NCBI RefSeq assembly: GCF_015905305.1
Contig: NZ_JADZLQ010000004.1
Coordinates: forward strand, 372,001 to 436,000
Reading direction: 5' to 3'
From: Pinirhizobacter soli
GTDB taxonomy: Bacteria; Pseudomonadota; Gammaproteobacteria; Xanthomonadales; Rhodanobacteraceae
Length of the DNA stretch: 64,000 nucleotides
The notes beneath the pieces were generated by a model. The model was not told the origin of the DNA. It did not search any database and worked only from the letters and a program-made list of their open reading frames with translations. Below, piece after piece: positions 9,260 through 19,214 of the stretch. Position numbers and translations under genes: made by a program. Every line of letters starts with the position of its first letter. The first letter of the stretch is position 1.

Positions 9260-10762
9260 ATGAACCTTCCAATCGCAGCTTTTGCCCTGGTGACCGGATT
9301 GCTGCTTGCTCCCCTGCCCGCCAGGGCCGAGGACAAGAGCGACCTTACCCTGCACGGGGAAATCACAGGCCGGGACAACCACACCTATAAGAACGTCACC
9401 TTCGACGTTCCCGCCGGTGTCACCCGTATCACCATCGCCTTCGAGGCCACGGGCAAGGAAGACCACACCACCATCGACCTGGGCTTGCTGGGCCCGGATG
9501 GCTTCAAGGGCCAGGACGGCTTCCGCGGCTGGGCAGGCGGCTCCAAGAAGGTATTCACCGTCTCGGCCAGCGATGCCACGGCCGCCTTTTTGCCCGGGGC
9601 CATCCGCCCGGGCAAGTGGACGCTGCTGCTGGGCATACCCAACATCCGCGCCAATGCACATGCCAGCTACACGGCAAAGGTGTGGTTCTCGCGCGATGCA
9701 GCCACCGCGTGGGGGCCTGATGCCCTGAACCCGCCGCTACGCAAAGAACCGGGCTGGTATCGCGGCGACCTGCACATGCATACCGCGCACAGCGACGGCA
9801 GCTGCCTGAGCCAGGGTAACCACGTGAAGGTGCCCTGCCCGCTATTCCTTACCGTGGAAGCGGCGGCGAAGCGCAAGCTCGACTTCATCGCCATCACCGA
9901 CCACAACACGTCATCGCACCTGAGCGACATGCGCGAGCTGCAGCCCTACTTCGACAACCTGCTGCTCATTCCCGGCCGCGAGCTCACCACCTTCCAGGGC
10001 CACGCCAACCTTTGGGGCGTGCCTACCTCGGTCGACTTCCGCGTGGGCAGCAAGACCGTTCCCGACTGGAATGCACTGTTGAGGAGCGTTGCACCGCTGC
10101 ATGGCGTGCTCTCCATCAACCACGCCGTCCGTCCCAGCGGCGAGGACTGCATGGGCTGCGGCTGGACACCCGACCCGCCGGTGGACATGCACCTTGTACA
10201 GGCCATCGAAGCGGTGAACGGCACCGACGCCGTGCGACCCGATTCTGGTATTCCCTTCTGGGAGAAACAGCTGGCGCAGGGTTTCCGTCCCACCGCCGTG
10301 GGCGGCAGCGACAACCACCGTGCGATACCCATACTTACCGAGCCGGACATCCCGGTGGGCACGCCGACCACCGTCGTGCACGCTACGGAATTGTCGATGC
10401 CGGCGATCCTGGAAGGCATCCGTGCCGGGCATGTCTTCGTCGATACCGAAGGCACGCCGGACCGCATGATCGATCTGGAGGCCACCGTTGGCCCGGACAA
10501 GGCCGGCATGGGCGATGAGCTCAAAGCAGTCAGTGGCAGCGATGTAAGCGTGCAAGCCAGCATGAAAGCACCGGCTGGATCGAAGCTTATCGTCCTGCTC
10601 GATGGCAAGCCGCTGGCCAACGCCACCGCGGCAGGGGCAACCGCCACCGCGCATATTCCGGGCGATGGCAAGCCACACTGGCTGCGCGCCGAGGCGCGTG
10701 CAAACGACGGCCGGCTGCTATTGCTCGGCAACCCGGTTTATCTCAACCGCCCGCAGCGTTGA
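9260..10762 (+). CDS. Exported PHP-domain metallohydrolase (CehA/McbA family)
   Basis: The 500-residue protein has a signal peptide (MNLPIAAFALVTGLLLAPLPARA), a beta-rich N-terminal domain (about 30-150) and a PHP phosphoesterase domain with metal ligands in DLHMHTAHSDG (H172, H174), ITDHNTSS, PGRELTTFQGHANLWG, SINHAVRP and GGSDNH. CehA/McbA members hydrolyse carbamates or phosphoesters. It is the second gene of a two-gene operon with the TonB receptor, so it probably acts in the periplasm on the ligand the receptor brings in. The substrate cannot be read from sequence. Confidence 0.85.
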   Translation: MNLPIAAFALVTGLLLAPLPARAEDKSDLTLHGEITGRDNHTYKNVTFDVPAGVTRITIAFEATGKEDHTTIDLGLLGPDGFKGQDGFRGWAGGSKKVFTVSASDATAAFLPGAIRPGKWTLLLGIPNIRANAHASYTAKVWFSRDAATAWGPDALNPPLRKEPGWYRGDLHMHTAHSDGSCLSQGNHVKVPCPLFLTVEAAAKRKLDFIAITDHNTSSHLSDMRELQPYFDNLLLIPGRELTTFQGHANLWGVPTSVDFRVGSKTVPDWNALLRSVAPLHGVLSINHAVRPSGEDCMGCGWTPDPPVDMHLVQAIEAVNGTDAVRPDSGIPFWEKQLAQGFRPTAVGGSDNHRAIPILTEPDIPVGTPTTVVHATELSMPAILEGIRAGHVFVDTEGTPDRMIDLEATVGPDKAGMGDELKAVSGSDVSVQASMKAPAGSKLIVLLDGKPLANATAAGATATAHIPGDGKPHWLRAEARANDGRLLLLGNPVYLNRPQR

Positions 10763-10796
10763 AACGCCCGGGCAGCCGCCACCATCACCACACCCG

Positions 10797-13145
10797 CTAA
10801 CGCGCCGTGACGTGCAACGCGATGCGTGCATAAGCGCCTTCGCGGGTAAGCGCGGTCACCTGGTGGTCGCCTGGCTGTAACAGGGTGATCACCATGTCAG
10901 CGCGACCGATGCTGGTGCCTTGCAGACGACCGTCCAGCAACCATTGCACATCGGACGAGGCCCCCATGGCTTGCAAGGTAACCCGCAACGCGTTCGCGCT
11001 GTTGGGCGCCTGGCGCAGGACGGCACCATCGGCGACGCCGGCGATGCGGATGGGGCTCACGACATCCAGTGAATCGGGCAGGCAACCCGGCGCCAGCGGC
11101 GGCAGGGCCGAGGCCGCGGCATCATCCGCATCCAGCCACGCGACGCTCAGTGCGGGCCAGCGGGCCAACGACACCCGGTGTTCGCCTTTGCCATGACAGG
11201 TGGCGCTCAGCCGCCGGTTCTGGTTGTCAACGCGCAGCGTGCTTGCGCCGCTCGACCATGCCGTGAGGTCACGCTCGGCGAAGGTGGGCGGCAGCACGCC
11301 GTTGATGGTCCATGCCGTGCGCCGCTGGCGGCATTGGCCCGAAGGCGTGCTCGCGGCTGCACCGCCCAACGGCCAGCAGACATCGATGGCGCGCACGCCC
11401 ATCGGCCGCGACGCATGCGCCAGGGCATGGGTCACCGGAAGCATGCGAGACACGCCGAACATCAGCGGAAGCGCTGTCACTGCACCGTACTGACCGGGGG
11501 ACGGTGTTCCGTCCGGTCGACCGATCCATACGCCGATCGTCCAGTCATCGGTGACCCCGATCGCCCATGCATCGCGGTAGCCGTAGCTGGTACCGGTCTT
11601 CCACGCCAGCGATTGGTGGGCATCGCTACTGCCTTCCAGTGGCGCGCCTTCCACGTTGGCGGGATTATTCGACAGTATTTCTCGGATGATCCAGGCAGCT
11701 TCCGGCGACAGCAGGCGTCGACGCTGCAACGGTGCCTGCAAGGTATAGCGCGGGGCTCCCGCCAGGCCATTCTTGGCAAACGCGGTATAGGCGCCCACGA
11801 GGCTTTCCAGCCGCGTCGACGCACCGCCAAGTACCACCGAAAGGTTCGGAGCCGCACCACCAACCATATCGAGTTCCACGCCGCCGTTGGCGAGGCGTGC
11901 AACGAATCGGTTCGGCCCCAGGCGGTCGAGCACGTCCACGGCCGGCACATTGAGCGAACGCTGCAGGGCCTCTGCCACACTTACCGGCCCGGCAAAGGAT
12001 TGGTCGAAATTCGCCGGCCGGTAGCTGCCGAAACTTTGCGGGGCATCCACCAGCAGGCTTTCAGAGGTCACCAGCCCGTCGTCCATCGCCAGCCCGTAGA
12101 GAAACGGCTTCAGGGTGGATCCGGGTGAACGCGGTGCACGTACCATGTCCACGTGGCCCAGGCGTTGCGGATCGGCAAACGACGCCGTACCCACGTAGAC
12201 GCGCGCCTCCAGGGTGGCGTTATCCACGACAAGCACCGCAGCCGACGTGCGCGGTGGCAGGCGCGCAAGGTATTCGGAGACCTTGTCCTCCACCGCGCGT
12301 TGCATCGATGCATCCACGGTCGTGACGATGCGCCGCGCCTCGGGCTGTTGCTGATGCAGCCGTTCGGCCAGCAGGGCGGCATCCAGCGGTGAGCGCAACG
12401 AGCGGGCGGTCACAGGCTCGATGCGTGCATCGGTGGTGATCGCCGGCGACCAGACCCCCAATGACTGCATGCGATCGAGCACCTTGTCGCGCGCATGCCG
12501 CGCGGCATTGGCGTGCCGATCGGGCCGCAACACGCTCGGCGCCTGCGGCAGCACGGCAAGCATCGCGGCCTCAGCGTGCGACAACTGGCTGGCGCTCTTG
12601 CCAAGGTAGGCCCACGACGCCGCTTCCACGCCCTGGATCGGGCCGCCAAAGGGTGCGTGGTTCAGATACAGGTCGAGGATCTGCGTCTTGGACAAGTGCG
12701 CTTCCAGTTGCAGCGCGCGGAACAACTGGATGCATTTTCCACCGGCGGTATGCGGGATCGGCTCGATGATGCGCGCAACCTGCATCGTCAGCGTGGAGCC
12801 GCCAGACACCATGTGCCCGTAGCGGAACACGCCACCGACGCCACGCAGCAGCGCGTACGGATTCACGCCCGGATGTTTGAAGAACCAGCGGTCCTCGTAG
12901 GACAACAATGCCTGCAGGTAGAGCGGCGATACCTGGCGGCTGGACGTGGGATAACGCCATACGCCATCAGTGTCGGCGAACGCGCGCAGCGGTGTGCCAT
13001 CGCGCGCCAACACCACGGTGCTGCCGGTATCGGTGGGCGGTAGCCGCAGTGGGAATATCCGGTCCAGCACCACCGCGGCCACCACCAACAGCACGCCGCC
13101 GACCAGGAGGGCGCGCAATGCACCGCGAGCCCTCCCCCGGATCAC
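10797..13145 (-). CDS. pbpC: Penicillin-binding protein 1C (glycosyltransferase/transpeptidase)
   Basis: 782 residues: an N-terminal membrane helix (about 8-28), a GT51 glycosyltransferase with catalytic E84 in SYEDRWFF and SGGSTLTMQ, then a transpeptidase with S343-T-L-K, the RSLN motif and KTGTSYGYRDAW, and a C-terminal BiPBP_C-type beta domain. It polymerises and may cross-link peptidoglycan from the inner membrane. It starts with GTG, overlapping the last 4 bases of the alpha-2-macroglobulin gene (GTGA), so the two are coupled. The pairing is the conserved pbpC-yfhM arrangement. Confidence 0.95.
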   Translation of the reverse strand: MIRGRARGALRALLVGGVLLVVAAVVLDRIFPLRLPPTDTGSTVVLARDGTPLRAFADTDGVWRYPTSSRQVSPLYLQALLSYEDRWFFKHPGVNPYALLRGVGGVFRYGHMVSGGSTLTMQVARIIEPIPHTAGGKCIQLFRALQLEAHLSKTQILDLYLNHAPFGGPIQGVEAASWAYLGKSASQLSHAEAAMLAVLPQAPSVLRPDRHANAARHARDKVLDRMQSLGVWSPAITTDARIEPVTARSLRSPLDAALLAERLHQQQPEARRIVTTVDASMQRAVEDKVSEYLARLPPRTSAAVLVVDNATLEARVYVGTASFADPQRLGHVDMVRAPRSPGSTLKPFLYGLAMDDGLVTSESLLVDAPQSFGSYRPANFDQSFAGPVSVAEALQRSLNVPAVDVLDRLGPNRFVARLANGGVELDMVGGAAPNLSVVLGGASTRLESLVGAYTAFAKNGLAGAPRYTLQAPLQRRRLLSPEAAWIIREILSNNPANVEGAPLEGSSDAHQSLAWKTGTSYGYRDAWAIGVTDDWTIGVWIGRPDGTPSPGQYGAVTALPLMFGVSRMLPVTHALAHASRPMGVRAIDVCWPLGGAAASTPSGQCRQRRTAWTINGVLPPTFAERDLTAWSSGASTLRVDNQNRRLSATCHGKGEHRVSLARWPALSVAWLDADDAAASALPPLAPGCLPDSLDVVSPIRIAGVADGAVLRQAPNSANALRVTLQAMGASSDVQWLLDGRLQGTSIGRADMVITLLQPGDHQVTALTREGAYARIALHVTAR

Positions 13146-16100
13146 GGCTCGCCCACGGTCAACTGTGCCGGCGCCACCGTGCCGATGCCACGAATGGCCG
13201 GACGGTACATGTCCTCCACCAGCGGCGCCGGCACGACATACGTCCCCGGCGTCACCGCGCGCACCAGGTAGAACACATGCGCCACTTCACCGCGTCGCAA
13301 CTTCAAGGCGGCGGCATAGCGATCGTCACGATACTCCTCGTGCACGATATCGGCAGCGCTTTCGTGCTCTTCCATCCGGATGCCGTCGATCACCACGCCT
13401 TCCCACTGGCTGGCACCGCTGAGGTTGAGGTTTTCCACCTCCAGGCCGCCGGGCAACAGGTCGGTCACCAGGGCGTCGGGCATGTCCTGGCGTGCCTCGA
13501 TGGTCAGCGCCACGATCAGGGTATCGCCTTCCTTCAGCGAGGAATCCTTCCATTCCTTGCCGTCCGTGGTGTAGTAGCTGCGCCTGACCTTCACCTGGCT
13601 GTCGTCGGACGCGGGGGCCTTCTGCCCGATACCGCCGATGTCCAGCGTGGCAAACACGGTGGCATTGCCCGTCGGTTGCACGGTGATGCCGCCGGCGAGT
13701 TCAGCTGGCGTGACCCGCCGCGTCCAGATAAAGCTGCCATCGGGCACGGATTCGGTCTTGTCACCCAACTGCAGGCTCGCTGCCAGCGGCGTGTTGTCGC
13801 CGGCATTGAAGGCATGCGCCACACGGGCGATGGCTAGCTGTTCCTGGGTACTCAGGTACGACCACGAGAAGTGGTAATACGGCGTCTTCGCGTCAGAACG
13901 GTGCACATCCACCGTGGCATTGCGGGCCCAGTCCACCAGCTTGGCGTCGTACGCCGGGGTGGACAGTCCATAGGTATGGGCCAGCGACACCATCACGCCA
14001 AGGTCGCGCAGGTCCGAACCGTAATCGCCCACGTACCAGGGCCGCTCCTTCGTCCAGGCAAAGGCTTCATCCATCGCCTTGCGGGCGCGGTCCATGTCAC
14101 CGAGCAGCTTGAATGCCACGGCCAGGTGGGCCAGCGGCAACGGGGCCACCAGCTTGTCGCGGTCGTTGTCGAAGATGGCACGCAACGTACCCAGCGGTGC
14201 GCGGCCGACACGGGCCAGCACGTAGCCGGCATACGCTTCCTCGGCAATGCGCAGGTGATCGTGGTGCTCGAAACCGTAATAGGGATGGCCACCGGCCAGC
14301 AAGTCGTCACTAAGGACCTGCAGGGATTTCTGCAGCACATCCTGCGGAACGGCGAAGCCGGCGTCGCGCGCATCGAGCATGAAGTCCACCACGTATGGCG
14401 TCATGCTGGTTTCGATCGGGCTGGTGCCACCCCAGAAGGTGAAGTGACCGTTGGCTGCCTGGTACGAAGCTATGCGGGCCAGGGCGCTGGAGACAGCCGC
14501 CTGCCTCGTAGCATCATCCAGGCCCGTGCTACCGAGGGCCTTGCCGGTCTTGGCGTCCATGTAGAGCGCGGCGTAGCCCTTGCTGGTGGTCTGTTCGATG
14601 CATCCATAGGGGTACTTCAGAAGCGTACGCAAGGCCGACCCGTATGGCAGTGGCGGCAGTGTGCTCAGCGTCACCTGGCCATGCACCGTCGCCGGCACCA
14701 GGCCCGCCGCAAGCGACGGATCGAGCTTGGCCGCCTTGCCACCTTCCAGCGCCATGGGCACGCTGCGGATTTCCTCGGGCCAGGCATTGCGCACGGCGAA
14801 CTCGAAGTGGCGATCTGCCTTGTAGTCGTTGAGTTCGGCATGGATGTCCACGGTGGCCACGGCCACGCCTGGGCTTGCCGTTACCGGCATTACCAGGGTG
14901 GTTCCCGCACCGTCCTTCAGCGGCACGCTGCGCGTGGCGTTTTCCACCTTGACCAGGCCATCCACCTTCACGGTCACCTTGGCCACGCCGTCCTTGCCGG
15001 AGAGGTTCTTCAAGTCAAGGCTCACGCGCGCCTTGTCGCCGCCGGCCATCACGCGCGGCGTGGAGGGTTCCACCACCAACGGCGCGCGCACGATGATGCT
15101 CCCATCGGCGTTACCAAACTTCTCGTCGGAGTAAGCCAGTGCCGAGAGACGCAGGCTGCCATTGAAGTCGGGCACGTCCACGTGCAATGTCGCCTTGCCC
15201 CTGGCATCGAACTGTACCGGGTTGGCGAAAAGGTCAACGATCTTCACTTTCGGGTTCAGGCGCGTGGCGTGGGGAAGGCCCTTGCCACTCATGTCACCAC
15301 CGTAGCGCAGCTTGGCCACGGCGCCATCCATCGCCTCGATCACGCGGCTGTACAGGTCGTAGGCGTCCACCGCCATCGCACGCTTGGCGAACATCCAGGC
15401 CCACGCGTCGGGCACGGGATAGTCGGTGATGTTCAACACGCCCTGGTCAACGGCAGCCAACGTCACGAAGGCCCGCTGGCCGGCAAGGCCATCGGCCTGC
15501 ACGGTCACGTCCAGCGTGTTACCAGGGCGCATCATCGCCGGCGCCGAGAGCTTCAGCGGGATGCGCCGGTCGTTGCGATCCATCGCCACGTGCTCGATGC
15601 CCATCGCACGTGCCGGCGTGGTCTTGTCGGTGGCCTCGCCGCCGCGGAACACCAGCGCCACCACATGCACATCGTGGCGCTCCCAATCCTTCGTCACCGG
15701 GATATCGAAGGTGGCGCCGGCCTTGGCGTCGATATTCCGCGTATAGAGAAGATGATCGGTCTCCACCAACAATATGCCCGGGCCATCCTGCGGCGGGGTC
15801 ACCGTCACCTTCATGGTGTCGCCGGCGCGGTAGCGGGCCTTGTCCAGCGCCAGTTTCACCTTGTCCGGGCGCGCTTCCTTGCCCAGGTTTTCATCGTCCC
15901 AGCTGTAACCGGCGAAGAACGGGAATACCGTGGTGAGCTGGGTGTCGGGGTCGTACACCTCAACGCGATAGCCACCCCACTCCACGGGAAAGTCGAGCTT
16001 CACCCGTTGGCCCGCCGCTACGTCCACATCACGTTCGTCGATCAGCTCCACGTTCACGTTGGCGTTCGACTTCCATGCATCGCCATGCTCATACAGCCAG

Positions 16101-18136
16101 TAGAAATCATGCAGCTCACGGTGCAGGCGCACCTTCAGGTGCGAGCCGGCCACCAGCTTTCCGCCAGTGTCCGCGCGCATGACCTCGAAGCTCGCCTGGC
16201 CCTCGCTGGGCGCGCCCTGCTTCGGATCGAACAGCGGACGCACACCCACCAGGATGGGCGCGGGCCAGTACACCTTGTTGAGCATGCGCGTGACGGCCCG
16301 GCCGCCGGTCTCGAACACGCTGCCGGAGATGGCAACCGTCAATGGCGCGACGGGCTTGACGTCGTTGGGAAGCGCGATGTCCTGCTTCAGTTCGCCTTTG
16401 TCGTCCAGCGGCAGGTCGATAATGTCGTCGGCGGCCTTGGGCAAGGCGACCAACGGGTCGCCGAAGAAAGTGTCAGGCAGGTTCGGCAGTGGATGCACTT
16501 CCGGGCGAATGGCAAGCTTCGCGGTAAAGCGGTTACCCGCGGCGGGCGCGCCGTAGAGGTAGCTCGACGCCACCTGAAGTTCCAGATTGTCGCCTGGCGC
16601 CAGGCGCGGCTGCGGACCCTTCAGCTCCACCTTCAGCCGCTCGGGCAGGAATTCCTCCACATGGAAGGGGAAGGCTTGCACGGCGTCCGTGCTGGCCGGA
16701 TCCAGCCGGAATTCCAGCTGCCACAGTCCCGTGGGCGCGTCGGCCGGGATCACCTGCCTCAGCTCGAAGTAGTTGAGGTCGCGCGGCTCCAGGCGCGTGT
16801 CGGTGAGCGTGCGGCCATCGGGCTGCTTCAGGCGCACGAAAAGCGGTTGCGGCTTCATCGGCTTGCCGTCGTAGTCGCGCAGCAAGGCCGAGGCTCGCAT
16901 CGTTTCACCCGGTCGGTAAAGGTCGCGGCCAGACCAGCCAAACACTTCGAACGGCGCCTGGCGGCGGCCAGTGATATCGAAGTTGGACACATCCAGGGCC
17001 GGGCGGTTGAACGGCAGTACGGATACATCCTTGCCGTGACGGGCGATCAGCACATCGGACGGGTTTACCTGGTAGGCAATGAGGGCGTTGCCATCCTTGT
17101 CCGTGGTGGCTTTCAGGCGTGTCGAGCCGTCGTCCTTGTCGATCGTAACCGCCACGCCCGCCACCGGCGAACCATCGGCCAGCGAGGCTACGTGCAGGAG
17201 TGCATTGTCGCGATATACGCGAAGATGCAGGCCGAGGTCACTGACAAAGAACACGGACGTGTCATAGCCATCCTTGAATGTTCCACCACGCTTGAGCACG
17301 GCCATGTATACGCCGGGGTCGGAAAGCTGCGAGATGTTCTGTACGGGAATGAAATTCACCGAGCGGGCATTGGGCTGCCCGGTGAGGGTGTAGTGATTGG
17401 CATACACCGAATCGGCAATGGCGGTAAGGCTAACCTTTGCGCGCGTGCCCTTCTCGCATGTGTCCCAGCTATAGGCGTCATGTTCCAGCTCGTAGTTGGA
17501 GCGGCGCTGATTGCGAGGATAGGCGCAGAAGAGGTCCGACAGCGCGTCGTCCCTCACCTTGAAAAACTCGATATCCGCGTCTTCAACGTTCATCGACACC
17601 ACGGGCAAGCCGCGCGTGCCGCGAGCAGGCAACACCGAGCCCATCGAGGCGAAGCCCACGGCCTCGGGTAGATTGCCAGCGGCTACGTCGCGTTTGGTAT
17701 CGGCTCCCAGTGTGCTGCCGTCGGCAGCAAGCAAAGCGGCACGGACCACCACGGCGTAGGCCTGGTTGGGTGAAACGTAGGGAAATTGCAGGGTCCGGCC
17801 ATCGTCCAGGAGCGTCCAGCTGCCGTTGACCACCTCGCCATGGGGGCCGGTAACGGCTATTTCCTTGTCGAAGGATTGCGCCGAGGCAAGCGTGCGACTG
17901 AAGCGCAGCTCGATGGCCGTGCGCCCCTCCGTCGGCCGGCTCCCGGCGGTAAGCAGGGCGAAAGGCTGTTTTGCCGCGCCTGCCTGGGACGAGGCGCCGG
18001 CGGGCTTGCCCGCCGACTGCAATGCGGGCGTGCCGCCCTCGTGGCCGCCGCATCCAGCCATCACGGCCAGCACGACAAGCACACAGATCCCTGCCAGCCA
18101 CGCGCGCGAACGCGAGCCCTTCCCTATCGTCTTCAT
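13142..18136 (-). CDS. Bacterial alpha-2-macroglobulin lipoprotein (YfhM-like)
   Basis: 1664 residues starting with a lipoprotein signal (VLAVMAGC lipobox) and AAGGGGG upstream of the ATG. It has the full macroglobulin layout: MG/MG2-like beta domains, bait region, and a thioester domain with the intact motif YPYGCIEQ (Cys1179-Gln1182), followed by a C-terminal MG10-type domain. Known members sit on the inner membrane facing the periplasm and trap foreign proteases by forming a covalent thioester adduct. Here it is coupled to pbpC, consistent with joint defence and repair of the wall after attack. Confidence 0.95.
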   Translation of the reverse strand: MKTIGKGSRSRAWLAGICVLVVLAVMAGCGGHEGGTPALQSAGKPAGASSQAGAAKQPFALLTAGSRPTEGRTAIELRFSRTLASAQSFDKEIAVTGPHGEVVNGSWTLLDDGRTLQFPYVSPNQAYAVVVRAALLAADGSTLGADTKRDVAAGNLPEAVGFASMGSVLPARGTRGLPVVSMNVEDADIEFFKVRDDALSDLFCAYPRNQRRSNYELEHDAYSWDTCEKGTRAKVSLTAIADSVYANHYTLTGQPNARSVNFIPVQNISQLSDPGVYMAVLKRGGTFKDGYDTSVFFVSDLGLHLRVYRDNALLHVASLADGSPVAGVAVTIDKDDGSTRLKATTDKDGNALIAYQVNPSDVLIARHGKDVSVLPFNRPALDVSNFDITGRRQAPFEVFGWSGRDLYRPGETMRASALLRDYDGKPMKPQPLFVRLKQPDGRTLTDTRLEPRDLNYFELRQVIPADAPTGLWQLEFRLDPASTDAVQAFPFHVEEFLPERLKVELKGPQPRLAPGDNLELQVASSYLYGAPAAGNRFTAKLAIRPEVHPLPNLPDTFFGDPLVALPKAADDIIDLPLDDKGELKQDIALPNDVKPVAPLTVAISGSVFETGGRAVTRMLNKVYWPAPILVGVRPLFDPKQGAPSEGQASFEVMRADTGGKLVAGSHLKVRLHRELHDFYWLYEHGDAWKSNANVNVELIDERDVDVAAGQRVKLDFPVEWGGYRVEVYDPDTQLTTVFPFFAGYSWDDENLGKEARPDKVKLALDKARYRAGDTMKVTVTPPQDGPGILLVETDHLLYTRNIDAKAGATFDIPVTKDWERHDVHVVALVFRGGEATDKTTPARAMGIEHVAMDRNDRRIPLKLSAPAMMRPGNTLDVTVQADGLAGQRAFVTLAAVDQGVLNITDYPVPDAWAWMFAKRAMAVDAYDLYSRVIEAMDGAVAKLRYGGDMSGKGLPHATRLNPKVKIVDLFANPVQFDARGKATLHVDVPDFNGSLRLSALAYSDEKFGNADGSIIVRAPLVVEPSTPRVMAGGDKARVSLDLKNLSGKDGVAKVTVKVDGLVKVENATRSVPLKDGAGTTLVMPVTASPGVAVATVDIHAELNDYKADRHFEFAVRNAWPEEIRSVPMALEGGKAAKLDPSLAAGLVPATVHGQVTLSTLPPLPYGSALRTLLKYPYGCIEQTTSKGYAALYMDAKTGKALGSTGLDDATRQAAVSSALARIASYQAANGHFTFWGGTSPIETSMTPYVVDFMLDARDAGFAVPQDVLQKSLQVLSDDLLAGGHPYYGFEHHDHLRIAEEAYAGYVLARVGRAPLGTLRAIFDNDRDKLVAPLPLAHLAVAFKLLGDMDRARKAMDEAFAWTKERPWYVGDYGSDLRDLGVMVSLAHTYGLSTPAYDAKLVDWARNATVDVHRSDAKTPYYHFSWSYLSTQEQLAIARVAHAFNAGDNTPLAASLQLGDKTESVPDGSFIWTRRVTPAELAGGITVQPTGNATVFATLDIGGIGQKAPASDDSQVKVRRSYYTTDGKEWKDSSLKEGDTLIVALTIEARQDMPDALVTDLLPGGLEVENLNLSGASQWEGVVIDGIRMEEHESAADIVHEEYRDDRYAAALKLRRGEVAHVFYLVRAVTPGTYVVPAPLVEDMYRPAIRGIGTVAPAQLTVGEP

Positions 18137-18283
18137 GGTGTCCCCCTTGAGCCTGGAGCAAATTCTGCCACGGGGTTATGGCAAGTTGCTGGCGCCGGGG
18201 TGGAAGAATCGACGCAGGGGGGCCTGGGGGGGGGGGACAGTGGCCGCCAGACCGGTGCGGGTTGGACAGATCGGGGGGGGTAG
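18137..18283. promoter_or_regulatory. Homopolymer G-rich upstream region of the A2M-pbpC operon
   Basis: The plus strand carries G4 (18197-18200), G6 (18217-18222), G11 (18226-18236) and G8 (18273-18280), and a perfect palindrome GGGTAGCTAGCTACCC (18278-18293) that covers the stop of the upstream MBL gene. Runs of this length are prone to slippage and can form G-quadruplexes. The region should also contain the promoter of the A2M-pbpC operon. Confidence 0.5.
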
Positions 18284-19090
18284 CTAGCTACCCATATCTG
18301 CCAGGTAGCGATCGAACGAAGCATCCACGGCGGCACGCGCGCCCCCGATGATGTTCCGCCCCCACGTGTACCCATAGACGTCTTCGAACTCGAAGCCGGC
18401 CAGGCGCTCGCGCATGGCGCGCACGTCGGAGGGCTTCATGGGCATGTAGTTCGGGTAGCTGTACATGAAGGTCACGTGCCGGCGGTCGAACACCACCTGG
18501 GGTGTGTCGCCGGCGAACAGCGTGCCACCTGGGCGCGGGCCGTTTTTCCAGTGCAGCGCCGTGCAACCAGGGAAATGCCCGCCCGTGCGAATAAGCGTGA
18601 CGTCGGGCGACAGCACGTGGTGGTCGCCTTCCCAGAACTCGATGCGTGGCGAGGATCGCTTTACCCATTTGCGGTCGGCAGCGTTGAGCAGGATGGGAAC
18701 GCCACCGAGCGCTTCGCTCCATTCCACCATCGACGTATAGAAATGCGGGTGCGAGATAATGATGCGGCCCACCCCGCCGCGGGCGTGCAAGGCTCGCACC
18801 GCCTCGTCGTTCACCATGCTCACGCATTCGAAGAGGATATTCCCGGCGTCGGTAGGCAGATGCATCGCGCGTTGGGGGATGGCGAAGCCGGCGGGCATGC
18901 TCAGGGCAAAGACGCCGTTGTCTTCCTCGATGCGGAGCTTGTTCTGCGCTTGCAGTTCCGCGTGGGTGGCCCACTGTTGTCCGTCCCAGTTCACGTACTG
19001 CCGCTCGTCCACGCATACCGGGCACTCGTCCGGTGGAGCGTCGGAAGGCTCGTACTGGGTACCGCAGGTGATGCAGATGAAAGGCGTCAT
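18284..19090 (-). CDS. MBL-fold hydrolase with N-terminal zinc ribbon
   Basis: 268 residues with GGGAGCT upstream of ATG 19090. Residues 1-30 form a rubredoxin-like knuckle (C6-x2-C9 ... C23-x2-C26). The rest resembles metallo-beta-lactamase fold enzymes: SHPHFYTSMVEW, GGHFPGC, LFAGDTPQVV. The classic HxHxDH is reduced to HPHFY, as in some atypical MBL families, so hydrolase activity is likely but not certain. Substrate unknown. It lies upstream of the A2M operon on the same strand, separated by the G-rich region. Confidence 0.75.
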   Translation of the reverse strand: MTPFICITCGTQYEPSDAPPDECPVCVDERQYVNWDGQQWATHAELQAQNKLRIEEDNGVFALSMPAGFAIPQRAMHLPTDAGNILFECVSMVNDEAVRALHARGGVGRIIISHPHFYTSMVEWSEALGGVPILLNAADRKWVKRSSPRIEFWEGDHHVLSPDVTLIRTGGHFPGCTALHWKNGPRPGGTLFAGDTPQVVFDRRHVTFMYSYPNYMPMKPSDVRAMRERLAGFEFEDVYGYTWGRNIIGGARAAVDASFDRYLADMGS

Positions 19091-19214
19091 CGAAAGCTCC
19101 CTTGGCTGGCGTCGAATCTGCTACCAGTACGCATTCAGGACATGTGCCAAAGGTCAGCGCAGTGCTGGTGCGGGGAAATTCCAATCCCCCGACGTCCTAT
19201 GCATAATCCTACGG

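Noticed and set aside
13871-17671. Very long plus-strand open frame (1266 codons)
   Set aside because: Lies antisense to the alpha-2-macroglobulin gene; its His/Arg/Gly-rich composition is the usual shadow of a high-GC gene.
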